Source: Azospirillum brasilense (GTDB taxonomy: Bacteria > Pseudomonadota > Alphaproteobacteria > Azospirillales > Azospirillaceae). From it: a DNA stretch of 64,000 bases. The notes beneath the pieces are model-generated. The model worked only from the letters and a program-made list of their open reading frames with translations. It ran no database searches and was not told the DNA's origin. Location: NCBI RefSeq assembly GCF_005222205.1, contig NZ_CP032345.1, positions 375,001 to 439,000 on the forward strand, written 5' to 3'. A program made the translations under genes and the position numbers. Shown piece after piece: positions 45,605 to 53,675 of the stretch (position 1 is its first letter; the number at the start of each line of letters is the position of its first letter).

Positions 45605-46360
45605 CTATTGGGTCGCCTTGAACCCGGCTTCGAGCTTCGCCAGAACCGCCGCGGCGTCCGGGGTCTTCTTCGACACGACGATGTAGACGTCCAGGCTCTG
45701 GACCGGCGTCGCCTTCAGCTCGGCAAGCGTCTTCCCGCCCAGCGCCTGCTGCATCGGCAACGAATATTGCAGCAGCGTCGGCGCCCGCCCGGCCTGGAGG
45801 AGCTGAAGCGCCTGATCGGCGGTGCGCGCGTCGACCATCTGCACCTTGTTGGCCGGGTCCTCCATCCAGGCGCGCCAGCCGCCGTAGGAATAGCCGTTCA
45901 ACGCGATGACCGCCTTGCCCGACAGATCCTCCTTCGCCTTGACCGCCGGGGCTTCGCCGATGCCGTAGGCGTTCAGCTCGATCCGGGCGATCGGGGCGGC
46001 GCTGATCAGCGTGGTGCCGTCGAACTCCTTGACCGTGCGGATGCCCAGGAAGATGTTGAAATCGCCGTCCGCGACGCCCGAGAAGAGACGGCGGGCCGGG
46101 GCCGATTCGGCGGTGTAGGCGATTCCGGCCGCCTTGGCCGCCTTGTCGAACGCCTCGATCAGGCTGCCCTTCGCCGCTCCGCCGTCGGTCTGGGTGTAGG
46201 GCGGGAATTCCACATAGCCGAGCTTGACGCCATCCGCCCGCGCCGTGGCGATTCCCGGAGCGGCCATGCCGGCGATGGCGCCGACCATGGCTCCGATCAG
46301 GCTGGCGAACACCCCGGCCCGCAGCGTCCGCCGGGCGCCTCCGGCAACATTCGCGATCAT
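45605..46360 (-). CDS. Extracellular solute-binding protein (family 3-like)
   Basis: A 251-residue periplasmic protein with a long signal peptide ending GIATARA. The type-II periplasmic-binding fold follows: VKLGYVEFPPYTQTDGGAAKGSLIEAFDKAAKAAGI (in segments), the hinge LFSGVADGDFNIFLG, and C-terminal lobe strands (VIALNGYSYGGWRAW, SLDVYIVVSKKT). Ligands of this family are amino acids or small carboxylates; which one cannot be told. No ABC permease or ATPase follows; instead a chemoreceptor gene does, so it may be a sensing rather than transport protein. AAGGGG precedes the ATG. Confidence 0.87.
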   Translation of the reverse strand: MIANVAGGARRTLRAGVFASLIGAMVGAIAGMAAPGIATARADGVKLGYVEFPPYTQTDGGAAKGSLIEAFDKAAKAAGIAYTAESAPARRLFSGVADGDFNIFLGIRTVKEFDGTTLISAAPIARIELNAYGIGEAPAVKAKEDLSGKAVIALNGYSYGGWRAWMEDPANKVQMVDARTADQALQLLQAGRAPTLLQYSLPMQQALGGKTLAELKATPVQSLDVYIVVSKKTPDAAAVLAKLEAGFKATQ

Positions 46361-46583
46361 ACGGATTCCCCTTGCTGTGTCGCTCCGCGCTCACCGCGGC
46401 CCTTTTGCCGCCTTATGCGCGTATTTTTCGGAAAACATACATCTTTCCGCGACGCGTCTCCACAAGGATAGGGCTGCAATATTGAAATCTGATGGCAGTC
46501 CTTAAACAATCCTGACCGGTTGCGGAATGCCGGACACCGGACATAAGCTGACCACCGCTTTTTCCCCGCCGAGGCGTCCTTCC

Positions 46584-48635
46584 GTGAACTCCGTCTTCCT
46601 GCCGACCGCCTGCCCGCACGATTGCCCCAGCACCTGCGCCCTCGAAGTGGAACGGGTCGCGCCGGACCGCATCGGCAAGGTCCGTGGGGCCGCCGCCAAC
46701 AGCTACACGGCGGGCGTGATCTGCGCGAAGGTCAGCCGCTACGCGGAGCGCGTCCATTCCCCCGACCGGCTGAAGACCCCCTTGCGGCGCACCGGCCCCA
46801 AGGGCTCCGGCCAGTGGGCGGAAATCGGCTGGGACGAGGCGCTGGATCGCATCGCCGACGCTTTCCTGGACGCCGAGCAGCGCCTGGGTGCGGAAGCGGT
46901 CTGGCCCTATTTCTACGCCGGCACCATGGGGCTGGTGCAGCGCGGCGGCATCCAGCGGCTGCGCCACGCCAAGGGCTATTCCCGGCAGATCAGCACGGTG
47001 TGCGACACGCCGGCCAACATGGGCTGGCTGGCCGGCCACGGCGACATCCGCGGCGCCGACCCGCGCGAGATGGCCGACAGCGACCTGATCGTGAACTGGG
47101 GCGGCAACCCGGTGGCGACCCAGGTCAACGTGATGACCCACGTCAGCCGCGCCCGCAAGGGCCGCGGGGCGAAGCTGGTCACCATCGACCCCTACCGCAC
47201 CGGCACGGCGGAGGTGTCGGACCTGCACCTGATGCTGCGCCCCGGCACCGACGGCGCGCTGGCCTGCGCGGTGATGCATGTGCTGTTCCGCGAAGGGCTG
47301 GCCGACCGCGCCTATCTCGACCGCTACGCCGCCGGGGCGGACCGGCTCGAGGCCCATCTCGCCACCCGCACGCCCGAATGGGCGGCGGCGATCACCGGAC
47401 TGACGGCGGAGGAGATCGTCGGCTTCGCCCGCCTCTACGGCACGACCAAGCGCAGCTACCTGCGGCTGGGCTACGGGCTGACGCGCGCCCACAACGGGGC
47501 GGCGCAGATGCACGCGGTGTCCTGCCTGCCGGTGGTCACCGGCGCCTGGGCGCACAAGGGCGGTGGGGCGCTTTACTGTTCCTCGGGCATCTACAGCATC
47601 GACCGCACCCTGTCGGAGGGGCTGGACCGGTTGGACACCTCGGTGCGCGGCTTCGACCAGTCGCGCATCGGCGCGGTGCTGACCGGCGAGGACATCGCCG
47701 GCGGTCCGCCCGTCACCGCCATGCTGATCCAGAACACCAACCCGGCGGCGATCTGTCCCGACAGCGCCCGCGTGCGCCGCGGCTTCCTGCGCGACGACCT
47801 GTTCGTGGCGGTGCACGAGCAGTTCATGACCGACACGGCGCAGCTGGCCGACATCGTCATCCCCGCCACCACCTTCCTGGAGCATGACGACCTCTACCGC
47901 GGCGGCGGGCAGATGCACATCCTGATCGGCCGCAAGGTGATCGAACCGCAGTTCGAGGCGCGCGAAAACCACTGGGTGATTTCCGAGCTGGCCCGCCGCG
48001 TCGGCGCCGAGCATCCCGGCTTCGGCATGAGCGCGCTGGAGATCATCGACTCCATGCTGAAGACCTCCGGCCTGACCGACGCCGCCACCCTGACGGAACA
48101 GCGCTGGATCGACGCCCAGCCGGATTTCGAGACCTCGCATTTCCTGAACGGCTTCGCCTTCCCGGACGGGCGCTTCCGCTTCGCGCCGGACTGGGCGGCG
48201 CTCGGCCCCTACGGCGCCGGCCAGTTGCCGGACCTGCCGGACCACATGACGCCGGGCCGCCCGGCCGACGCGGAGCACCCCTTCCGCCTCGTCACCGCCC
48301 CGGCGCGGCAGTTCCTGAACTCCAGCTTCACCGAGACGGTGACCGCCCAGCGCCGCGAAGGCCGCCCCACCGCGCTGATCCATCCGGAGGACGCGGCTGA
48401 CCTCACCCTGGCCGACGGCGACGCCGTGCGGCTCGGCAACGGGCTGGGCAGCGTCGTCGTCCACGCCAAGCCCTTCGCCGGGGTGCCGCGCGGGGTGGTG
48501 ATCGTGGAGGGCATCTGGCCGAACAGCGCCTTCCTGGAGGGGATCGGGATCAACACACTGACCTCGCCCGAGCCGATCCCGCCGGCCGGCGGTGCGGCTT
48601 TCCACGACACGGCGGTGTGGCTGCGCGCCGCCTGA
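46584..48635 (+). CDS. Molybdopterin-dependent oxidoreductase (DMSO reductase superfamily)
   Basis: A ~683-residue protein. The N-terminus binds a [4Fe-4S] cluster (C-x3-C-x3-C in TACPHDCPSTCALEVE, then a fourth Cys in AGVICAK). The Mo-bis-MGD domains follow, with a candidate Mo ligand Cys in ISTVCDTPANMG, the MGD-binding SDLIVNWGGNPVATQ, and the C-terminal RLVTAPARQFLNSSF and RPTALIHPEDAADLTLADGDAVRLGN. The subfamily (formate dehydrogenase-like versus other) is not determinable by eye. GTG 46584 has GAGG nearby; ATG 46527 is an alternative. No signal peptide, so cytoplasmic. Confidence 0.85.
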   Translation: MNSVFLPTACPHDCPSTCALEVERVAPDRIGKVRGAAANSYTAGVICAKVSRYAERVHSPDRLKTPLRRTGPKGSGQWAEIGWDEALDRIADAFLDAEQRLGAEAVWPYFYAGTMGLVQRGGIQRLRHAKGYSRQISTVCDTPANMGWLAGHGDIRGADPREMADSDLIVNWGGNPVATQVNVMTHVSRARKGRGAKLVTIDPYRTGTAEVSDLHLMLRPGTDGALACAVMHVLFREGLADRAYLDRYAAGADRLEAHLATRTPEWAAAITGLTAEEIVGFARLYGTTKRSYLRLGYGLTRAHNGAAQMHAVSCLPVVTGAWAHKGGGALYCSSGIYSIDRTLSEGLDRLDTSVRGFDQSRIGAVLTGEDIAGGPPVTAMLIQNTNPAAICPDSARVRRGFLRDDLFVAVHEQFMTDTAQLADIVIPATTFLEHDDLYRGGGQMHILIGRKVIEPQFEARENHWVISELARRVGAEHPGFGMSALEIIDSMLKTSGLTDAATLTEQRWIDAQPDFETSHFLNGFAFPDGRFRFAPDWAALGPYGAGQLPDLPDHMTPGRPADAEHPFRLVTAPARQFLNSSFTETVTAQRREGRPTALIHPEDAADLTLADGDAVRLGNGLGSVVVHAKPFAGVPRGVVIVEGIWPNSAFLEGIGINTLTSPEPIPPAGGAAFHDTAVWLRAA

Positions 48636-48752
48636 ACGGATCCCGCAACCCATCACCGGACGTGATCCGTCCCATCTGAACAATTCGTTTTTCACGATGA
48701 CCGGACTGCCCTAGCCTCCCTCCGCGGATCACCGAAAGCGGAGGGCGGCACG

Positions 48753-49847
48753 ATGCCGGTTCACACCACACTGACCCAGCGCCTGGGCCTGTCCCACCCC
48801 ATCGTCCAGGCCCCGATGGCCGGGGGCGCCGACACGGCGGACCTCGTCGCCGCGGTGGGCGAGGCGGGCGGCATCGGCTTCATCGGGGCGGCCTATCTGT
48901 CCCCCGACCAGATCGCCGAACGGGCGCGGGCAATCCGCGCCCGGACTTCCCGCCCCTTCGGGATCAATCTGTTCGCCCCCCTGCCCGCGCCCGACGCGCC
49001 GGACGCCGGCCGGATCGACGCGGCGGTCGCGGCCATCGCGCGCTACCACGCCGACCTCGGCCTGCCCGCTCCTGGCAGGCCGGCCTTGGCGGCGGACGGC
49101 TTCGCCGCCCAACTGGCCGCCGCGCTGGACTGCGGGGCGTCGGCCTTCAGCTTCACCTTCGGCATCCCGCCCGCCGACGCGCTGGCCGCCATCAAGGCGC
49201 GGGGCATGCTCCTGATGGGCACGGCGACCAGCGTCGAGGAGGCGGTGGCGCTGGAGCGGGCCGGCATGGATGCCGTGATCGCCCAGGGGGCGGAGGCCGG
49301 CGGACACCGCGGCAGCTTCGCCACCGGTCCCGGGGAGGTGGATTTCGCCGCCGGACTGGTCGGCACCATGGCGCTGGTTCCGCAGGTGGTGGACGCGGTG
49401 ACCCTACCGGTGCTGGCCTCCGGCGGCATCATGGACGGGCGCGGCATTGCGGCGGCTCTGGCTCTGGGCGCCGCCGGCGCTCAGATGGGCACCGCCTTCC
49501 TGACCTGCGCGGAAGCCGGCATCCCCGAGGCGCACAAGCAAGCGATCCTCGACGCCCGCGAGACCGAGACGCGGGTGACCCGCGCCTTCTCGGGCCGCCC
49601 GGCGCGCGGGATCGTCAACCGGGTCATGGAGGACATCGCGGACGGCGACGCCCTGCCCTTCCCCCTTCAGAACGCGCTGACCCGCCCGATGCGCACCGCC
49701 GCCGCCCAGCAGGGCCGGGCGGAGTTCCTGTCGCTGTGGGCCGGACAGGGCGTTCGCCTCGCGCGGCGGCGGACGGCGGCGGAATTGATGGCGCGGCTGG
49801 TGGACGAAACCGACGCCGCGGTCCGGCGCCTGACGGGAGCCACCTGA
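48753..49847 (+). CDS. Nitronate monooxygenase (2-nitropropane dioxygenase family)
   Basis: A 364-residue FMN-dependent TIM-barrel enzyme. Signatures are HPIVQAPMAGGADTADLVAAVGEAGGIGFIGA (in segments), the catalytic His in GAEAGGHRGSF, and PVLASGGIMDGRGIAAALALGAAGAQMGTAFLTC (in segments), the phosphate-binding region. It oxidises nitroalkane anions. GGAGGG precedes the ATG. It stands alone, convergent with the diguanylate cyclase gene. Confidence 0.92.
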   Translation: MPVHTTLTQRLGLSHPIVQAPMAGGADTADLVAAVGEAGGIGFIGAAYLSPDQIAERARAIRARTSRPFGINLFAPLPAPDAPDAGRIDAAVAAIARYHADLGLPAPGRPALAADGFAAQLAAALDCGASAFSFTFGIPPADALAAIKARGMLLMGTATSVEEAVALERAGMDAVIAQGAEAGGHRGSFATGPGEVDFAAGLVGTMALVPQVVDAVTLPVLASGGIMDGRGIAAALALGAAGAQMGTAFLTCAEAGIPEAHKQAILDARETETRVTRAFSGRPARGIVNRVMEDIADGDALPFPLQNALTRPMRTAAAQQGRAEFLSLWAGQGVRLARRRTAAELMARLVDETDAAVRRLTGAT

Positions 49848-49857
49848 CGGGCGGCGC

Positions 49858-50895
49858 TCAGCCCTCCACCGTGGCCTCGGCGCAGACGCGGTTGCGCCCG
49901 CCGCGCTTGGCGGTGTAGAGCGCCTCGTCGGCGCGGCGGAGAAGGGCCAGCAGATCCTCGCCGGGCCGGTATTCCGCCGCGCCGACCGACAGGGACACCG
50001 ATCCGTAATTGGCGTTGCGCGTCCGGTTGATGATCTGCCGCGACCCCACGGAGGCGCGGAGTTGCTCGGCCACCTTGATCGCGTTGGCAAGCGCGGTGTG
50101 GGGCAGGATGACGCTGAACTCCTCCCCGCCGTAGCGGGCGACGGTGTCGCGGCCCTTCACCCCCTCGGTCAGCACCTTGGCGACCAGCTTCAGCACATGG
50201 TCGCCGACGAGATGGCCATGGACGTCGTTGAAGCGCTTGAAATGGTCGATGTCCACCATCAGCAGGGTCATCGGCATGCCGGTCTGCATCGCCTCCTCCG
50301 CGGCGGAGGCCAGAGCCACATCGAAGCCCCGCCGGTTGACGATGCCGGTCAACCCATCGGTCATCGCCTCGCGGCGCGCCGAATCCAGAACCACGCGCAA
50401 CTCGGCCAATTGCTGGCTGGATTCCATGAGCTGGCTTTGCAGGCGGGTCTGGCGATCCACGATGGCGGTCGTCTCCGCCGCGATGGCCGCCACCATCGCA
50501 CGCAGTTCGGCCAGGCTCATCGGCTGGTCCAGCTCCCCGCGGAAGCCGGCCAGCGTCTGCCCATAGCGATCGGTTTCCGACCCGACGCTGCCCAACTGGT
50601 CGAGGATGCGTCCCAAGGCGACGCGCGCCCGCTCCGACGTTTCGCGGATGGCCTGGGCCTCGGCGTCGAGCGTGAAGAAGCGTTTGTACAGCTCGTCGCA
50701 ATGGCCTTGCGACAAGGTGGCGCCATCGCGCTGGGCCAACTCGATGGCGCGCGTCAGGTCGGGATTCTGCCCGCCGAAATAGGCGTACCAGAGGGTGAAG
50801 TTCTCTGGATTCGGCAACAGCCCATGGACGGCGATCCGATCCATGGCGCGGCTCGCGAGAATCCGCGCCGTCTCGAAATCCTGATCGCCCGCCAT
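49858..50895 (-). CDS. GGDEF diguanylate cyclase
   Basis: A 345-residue cytoplasmic protein. The N-terminal ~180 residues are helical (a coiled-coil sensor of unknown input). The C-terminal GGDEF domain has DGLTGIVNRRGFD, MVDIDHFKRFNDVHGHLVGDHVL, the active site YGGEEF and the late LLRRADEALYTAKRGGRNRV. It should synthesise c-di-GMP. The residues before GGEEF read KGRD, so the RxxD inhibitory site appears absent. ATG 50895 has AAAGG upstream. The PilZ protein at 61707 could be a downstream receptor (inference). Confidence 0.9.
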   Translation of the reverse strand: MAGDQDFETARILASRAMDRIAVHGLLPNPENFTLWYAYFGGQNPDLTRAIELAQRDGATLSQGHCDELYKRFFTLDAEAQAIRETSERARVALGRILDQLGSVGSETDRYGQTLAGFRGELDQPMSLAELRAMVAAIAAETTAIVDRQTRLQSQLMESSQQLAELRVVLDSARREAMTDGLTGIVNRRGFDVALASAAEEAMQTGMPMTLLMVDIDHFKRFNDVHGHLVGDHVLKLVAKVLTEGVKGRDTVARYGGEEFSVILPHTALANAIKVAEQLRASVGSRQIINRTRNANYGSVSLSVGAAEYRPGEDLLALLRRADEALYTAKRGGRNRVCAEATVEG

Positions 50896-51014
50896 CCTGT
50901 CCGCCTTTCCACTGCGCTTTGAAAAAAGGCTACCGCAGCGGGAAAGAGGCGGGCAAGCGACTTTCCCCAATGGTCATTATATTACACTTGAAAGGAAATT
51001 TACTGGCGAATTCC

Positions 51015-51527
51015 TCAGTTGCACTGACCCACGGATTTCTCGGCGCAGACGGTCGTACCGTCGATCCAGGTGGCGCCCGACAGATCGGCGTGCCGCAGGT
51101 CGGCCCCGCCCAGCCGCGCCCCGGTGAAGTCGGCCTTTTGAAGAATGGCGTTCACCAGCTTCGCGTTGCGCAGGTCGGTTTCCTTCAGGGAAGCCCCCGT
51201 CAGGTCGGCCCGTGTGAAGTCGGCTTCGATCAGGCGGGCGCCGTCCAGCTTCACCCCCGGCATGGTGGCGCTGAAAAATTTCGCGCGGTAACCGTCAGTC
51301 TCCGACAGGTCGGCGTCCTTCAGCGTGGCCCTCTGGAAGGTGGCGTCGCGCAGCATCGCCCCCGCCAGTTTCGCAGACGACAGATCGCGCCCGTCAAAAT
51401 AACAGCGGCGCCAATTCACCTTCGGCTGCGCCGGGTCGGTGCATTCGGCCAGTGCGGCGGAGGGGACCAGGGCCGTGCCCAGGAAGGTGGAAAGTACCGC
51501 GAAGGCGGCGAAAATTGTCGTCTTCAT
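51015..51527 (-). CDS. Exported pentapeptide-repeat protein
   Basis: A 170-residue protein with a signal peptide (FAVLSTFLGTALVPSAALA). The mature part starts with a Cys-containing ECTDPAQPKVNWRRCYFDGRDLS, continues through 10-12 pentapeptides (RATLKDADLSET, ADFTRADLTGASL), and ends with a Cys pair in WIDGTTVCAEKSVGQC. The four Cys probably form disulfides that cap a periplasmic beta-helix. The ribosome binding site at 51527 is weak. Function unknown. Confidence 0.78.
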   Translation of the reverse strand: MKTTIFAAFAVLSTFLGTALVPSAALAECTDPAQPKVNWRRCYFDGRDLSSAKLAGAMLRDATFQRATLKDADLSETDGYRAKFFSATMPGVKLDGARLIEADFTRADLTGASLKETDLRNAKLVNAILQKADFTGARLGGADLRHADLSGATWIDGTTVCAEKSVGQCN

Positions 51528-51607
51528 GCGCCAACAGATAGTGTCGCAGCGGCCGAATGACAAAGGGTCCGGCGCAACAAAAGGCGGTGGCGGGCAGCGA
51601 CTTACCG

Positions 51608-52102
51608 TCACGCCCCCTTGGGCTTCCGCAGCCCGACCGAGCGCCCGGCCTGCGGCGGAACCGGCAGCGCGGCGTGCTCCGCGGCGGTGCGGGCCAGCCG
51701 TTCCGCGGCGTCCGGAGCCAGCGGCACCGACCGGCGCTCCGCCAGATCGACGTGGAGCAGCATGAATTCGGCCGTGGCGGCGAGGAAGCCGTCCTCCTCA
51801 TGGCGCATTTCGTGGAACAGATGCAGCCGCTTGGCGTCCGCGCCCAGGACAAACGAGGTGAAGGTCAAACCGTCCCCCTCCGTCACCTCGCGGGCGTAGG
51901 TCAGGTGCGCCTCCACCGCGAACATCGACCGTCCCTCGCCCTCCGCGTACGCCTTGCCGATCTCGAAATGGTCGAGCACGGCGTCGGTCGCGTGGTCGAA
52001 GGCGAGCAGATAGTAGGCCACGTTCATATGGCCGTTGTAGTCGATCCACTCCGGGCGGACGGTTTCCCGGTGCAGGTGAAGCGGGGTGGGCGAATGGTTC
52101 AT
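51608..52102 (-). CDS. Hot-dog-fold acyl-CoA thioesterase
   Basis: A 164-residue hot-dog protein with the thioesterase signature RPEWIDYNGHMNVAYYLLAFDHATDA (in segments) and later FAVEAHLTYAREVTEGD and RLHLFHEMRH. The Asp of DYNGHMN is the expected catalytic residue. It hydrolyses an acyl-CoA thioester; similarity to betainyl-CoA thioesterases of carnitine degradation is possible but unproven. No carnitine dehydrogenase is adjacent. Confidence 0.82.
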   Translation of the reverse strand: MNHSPTPLHLHRETVRPEWIDYNGHMNVAYYLLAFDHATDAVLDHFEIGKAYAEGEGRSMFAVEAHLTYAREVTEGDGLTFTSFVLGADAKRLHLFHEMRHEEDGFLAATAEFMLLHVDLAERRSVPLAPDAAERLARTAAEHAALPVPPQAGRSVGLRKPKGA

Positions 52103-52181
52103 GCCCTCAAGGATAAGCGATGCCGCCGCGCTTTGGGAACCGGCTTGCGGCCTTGCGGACCCTCGAAACACGGCCTGCGCA

Positions 52182-52808
52182 CTAGCCGTTTTCGGCCCCG
52201 CCATCCCCGGAAGCCCCCTCCGTACCCCCGCCGGCTGTCCCTTTTCCCGCGGCCCCATCACCCTCCCCCGGTGAGGCGAAGGTGAAGGCGGTCGGCAACC
52301 GGCAGTAACCGCGGACGCTGCCGCCACGGTCGGCGAGCATGAAAAGGACTTCAAATTCCGCGCGTCCCTCGCGACCGACCCGACCAGACCAGAAGAATTG
52401 ATTCACTTTCTGGAATTCCGGCTTTTCCAGAGCTTGCGGATCGGGCAGCGGCGAATGAACGGACAGGTTCTTCACCTTGCGGAAGGCCAGCGCCTTCTGC
52501 TTCTTGCCCAGCGGATTGATGGCATAGGGAAGAACATACTCCTGCCCATAACCACCCAGGCCGACCATGCGAAGCCGCAGTTCGGCACCGGCCTCGCACG
52601 TCAGGCGCAACCCAGCGGTGGAGCGCGTCGGGTCGCCGTGACGTTTCCGGACGATGGTGAAGGTCAGGCCGGGCTCGACCACCATGGGGTTCTCCAGGGT
52701 GGTGTCCTGCTTCGACACCCGCTCCAGCAAAGCATCCGTATCCACCACGAGGAGGACGTCGATGGGTGAAGGCAATGCGGTCATGGCCGTTTTCTTCGTT
52801 TGGGGCAT
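52182..52808 (-). CDS. PixA/AidA-like inclusion-body family protein, divergent copy
   Basis: A ~208-residue protein related to the neighbour at 52871. Shared late motifs are FFWSG, GRAEFEVLFMLADRGGSVRGYC versus FFWNS and DRYGQVKGYC in the neighbour. It lacks the neighbour's conserved SGQAGGELNLK segment and ends in a Gly/Ala/Glu-rich low-complexity tail (GDGAAGKGTAGGGTEGASG). The start is uncertain (52808 or 52784). PixA/AidA proteins form cytoplasmic inclusions in some bacteria; the function is poorly understood. Confidence 0.65.
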   Translation of the reverse strand: MPQTKKTAMTALPSPIDVLLVVDTDALLERVSKQDTTLENPMVVEPGLTFTIVRKRHGDPTRSTAGLRLTCEAGAELRLRMVGLGGYGQEYVLPYAINPLGKKQKALAFRKVKNLSVHSPLPDPQALEKPEFQKVNQFFWSGRVGREGRAEFEVLFMLADRGGSVRGYCRLPTAFTFASPGEGDGAAGKGTAGGGTEGASGDGGAENG

Positions 52809-52870
52809 GGCGCGTCCGGCGTCCAACCTCTCCGGGCTCCCGCAGGAACCCGGAGAGACGCGTCAGACGC

Positions 52871-53377
52871 TCAGTTGGAAATGGTGATGTACGGGTCCCA
52901 CTTGCAGTAGCCCTTCACCTGCCCGTAACGGTCGGTGATCATGAAATGGAAATGATAGGTGACCCGGCCGGTGTCGAGAGCGATCGAGTTCCAGAAGAAG
53001 TCCTTGATGGTCTCGAAGTTCGGCGTGGTCAGATTGCTGGGGTTGGGCACCGGCACCGTCACGGTGGACAGCAGCGCCTGAGGCGGGGAAATCAGGTTCG
53101 CCCCGCCGGTCGGCACGAAGGCGTACATCAGCGCCGAGTCATCCGAACTCAGCGTCAGCGTCGCCTCGCGCCAGCGGATGACGTCGTTCACCGAGGCCTT
53201 CAGATTCAGCTCGCCGCCGGCCTGGCCGGAAATGGCGTTGGCGCCGTTGGTGACCATGTAAATGTATTTCGCCGAAATCGGCGTCGGGTTCTTCGGATCA
53301 CGGGAAAGATTCTTATAATCATTCAGAATGCTTTCCGTATCGAAGGTGATAAGAACATTGGTAATCCGCGCGCCCAT
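52871..53377 (-). CDS. PixA/AidA inclusion-body family protein
   Basis: A 168-residue protein matching the PixA/AidA family (PF12306) from end to end: NVLITFDTESIL, YIYMVTNGANAISGQAGGELNLKA (in segments), DVIRWREATLTLS, TIKDFFWNS, RVTYHFHFMITDRYGQVKGYCKWDPYITI (in segments). Known members form methionine-rich or other intracellular inclusions or are quorum-controlled; no enzyme activity is established. GGAG is 7 bases before the ATG. Its upstream region is strikingly AT-rich, and its paralogue follows 62 bp downstream. Confidence 0.85.
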   Translation of the reverse strand: MGARITNVLITFDTESILNDYKNLSRDPKNPTPISAKYIYMVTNGANAISGQAGGELNLKASVNDVIRWREATLTLSSDDSALMYAFVPTGGANLISPPQALLSTVTVPVPNPSNLTTPNFETIKDFFWNSIALDTGRVTYHFHFMITDRYGQVKGYCKWDPYITISN

Positions 53378-53594
53378 GTGATTCTCCAAATCTTTGATTT
53401 TTGCGATGGCGATAATCACTGAATGCACACATCTGCATTACCCTTTGTATTTTCTATTGATTATCGCTGAAAAAGATATGCCACTTATAACCAAATTGAG
53501 TCTAGAGGGAATCTTGTTTCAAGACTCTGTTTTTTGATTTCATATTCATAATTCATACGCCTGAATTCTTATATGATTCATTGATAGTGCACCA
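53378..53594. other. AT-rich upstream region of the PixA pair
   Basis: Roughly 220 bases much richer in A and T than the rest of the window, full of short A and T runs (ttttgtattttct, gattttatatg-like). No gene or operator could be assigned. It probably contains the promoter of the PixA-like genes and may mark acquired DNA. Confidence 0.5.
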
Positions 53595-53599
53595 AAGAA

Positions 53600-53627
53600 A
53601 AAGCCCGCCCCAACGAGGGACGGGCTT
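53600..53627 (-). terminator. Terminator after metH
   Basis: Read on the minus strand, AAGCCCGTCCC and GGGGCGGGCTT pair (with one mismatch) around a short loop, followed by TTTTCTTT. It lies 49 bases beyond the metH stop. Confidence 0.8.
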
Positions 53628-53675
53628 GTCTTTGCCGCATCAACAGCTCCACCAGGGTGGTGGAGGAAGCTGGAC

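Noticed and set aside
43466..46471. 1001-residue plus-strand reading frame
   Set aside because: Antisense shadow of the PhnA-type, chemoreceptor and binding-protein genes.
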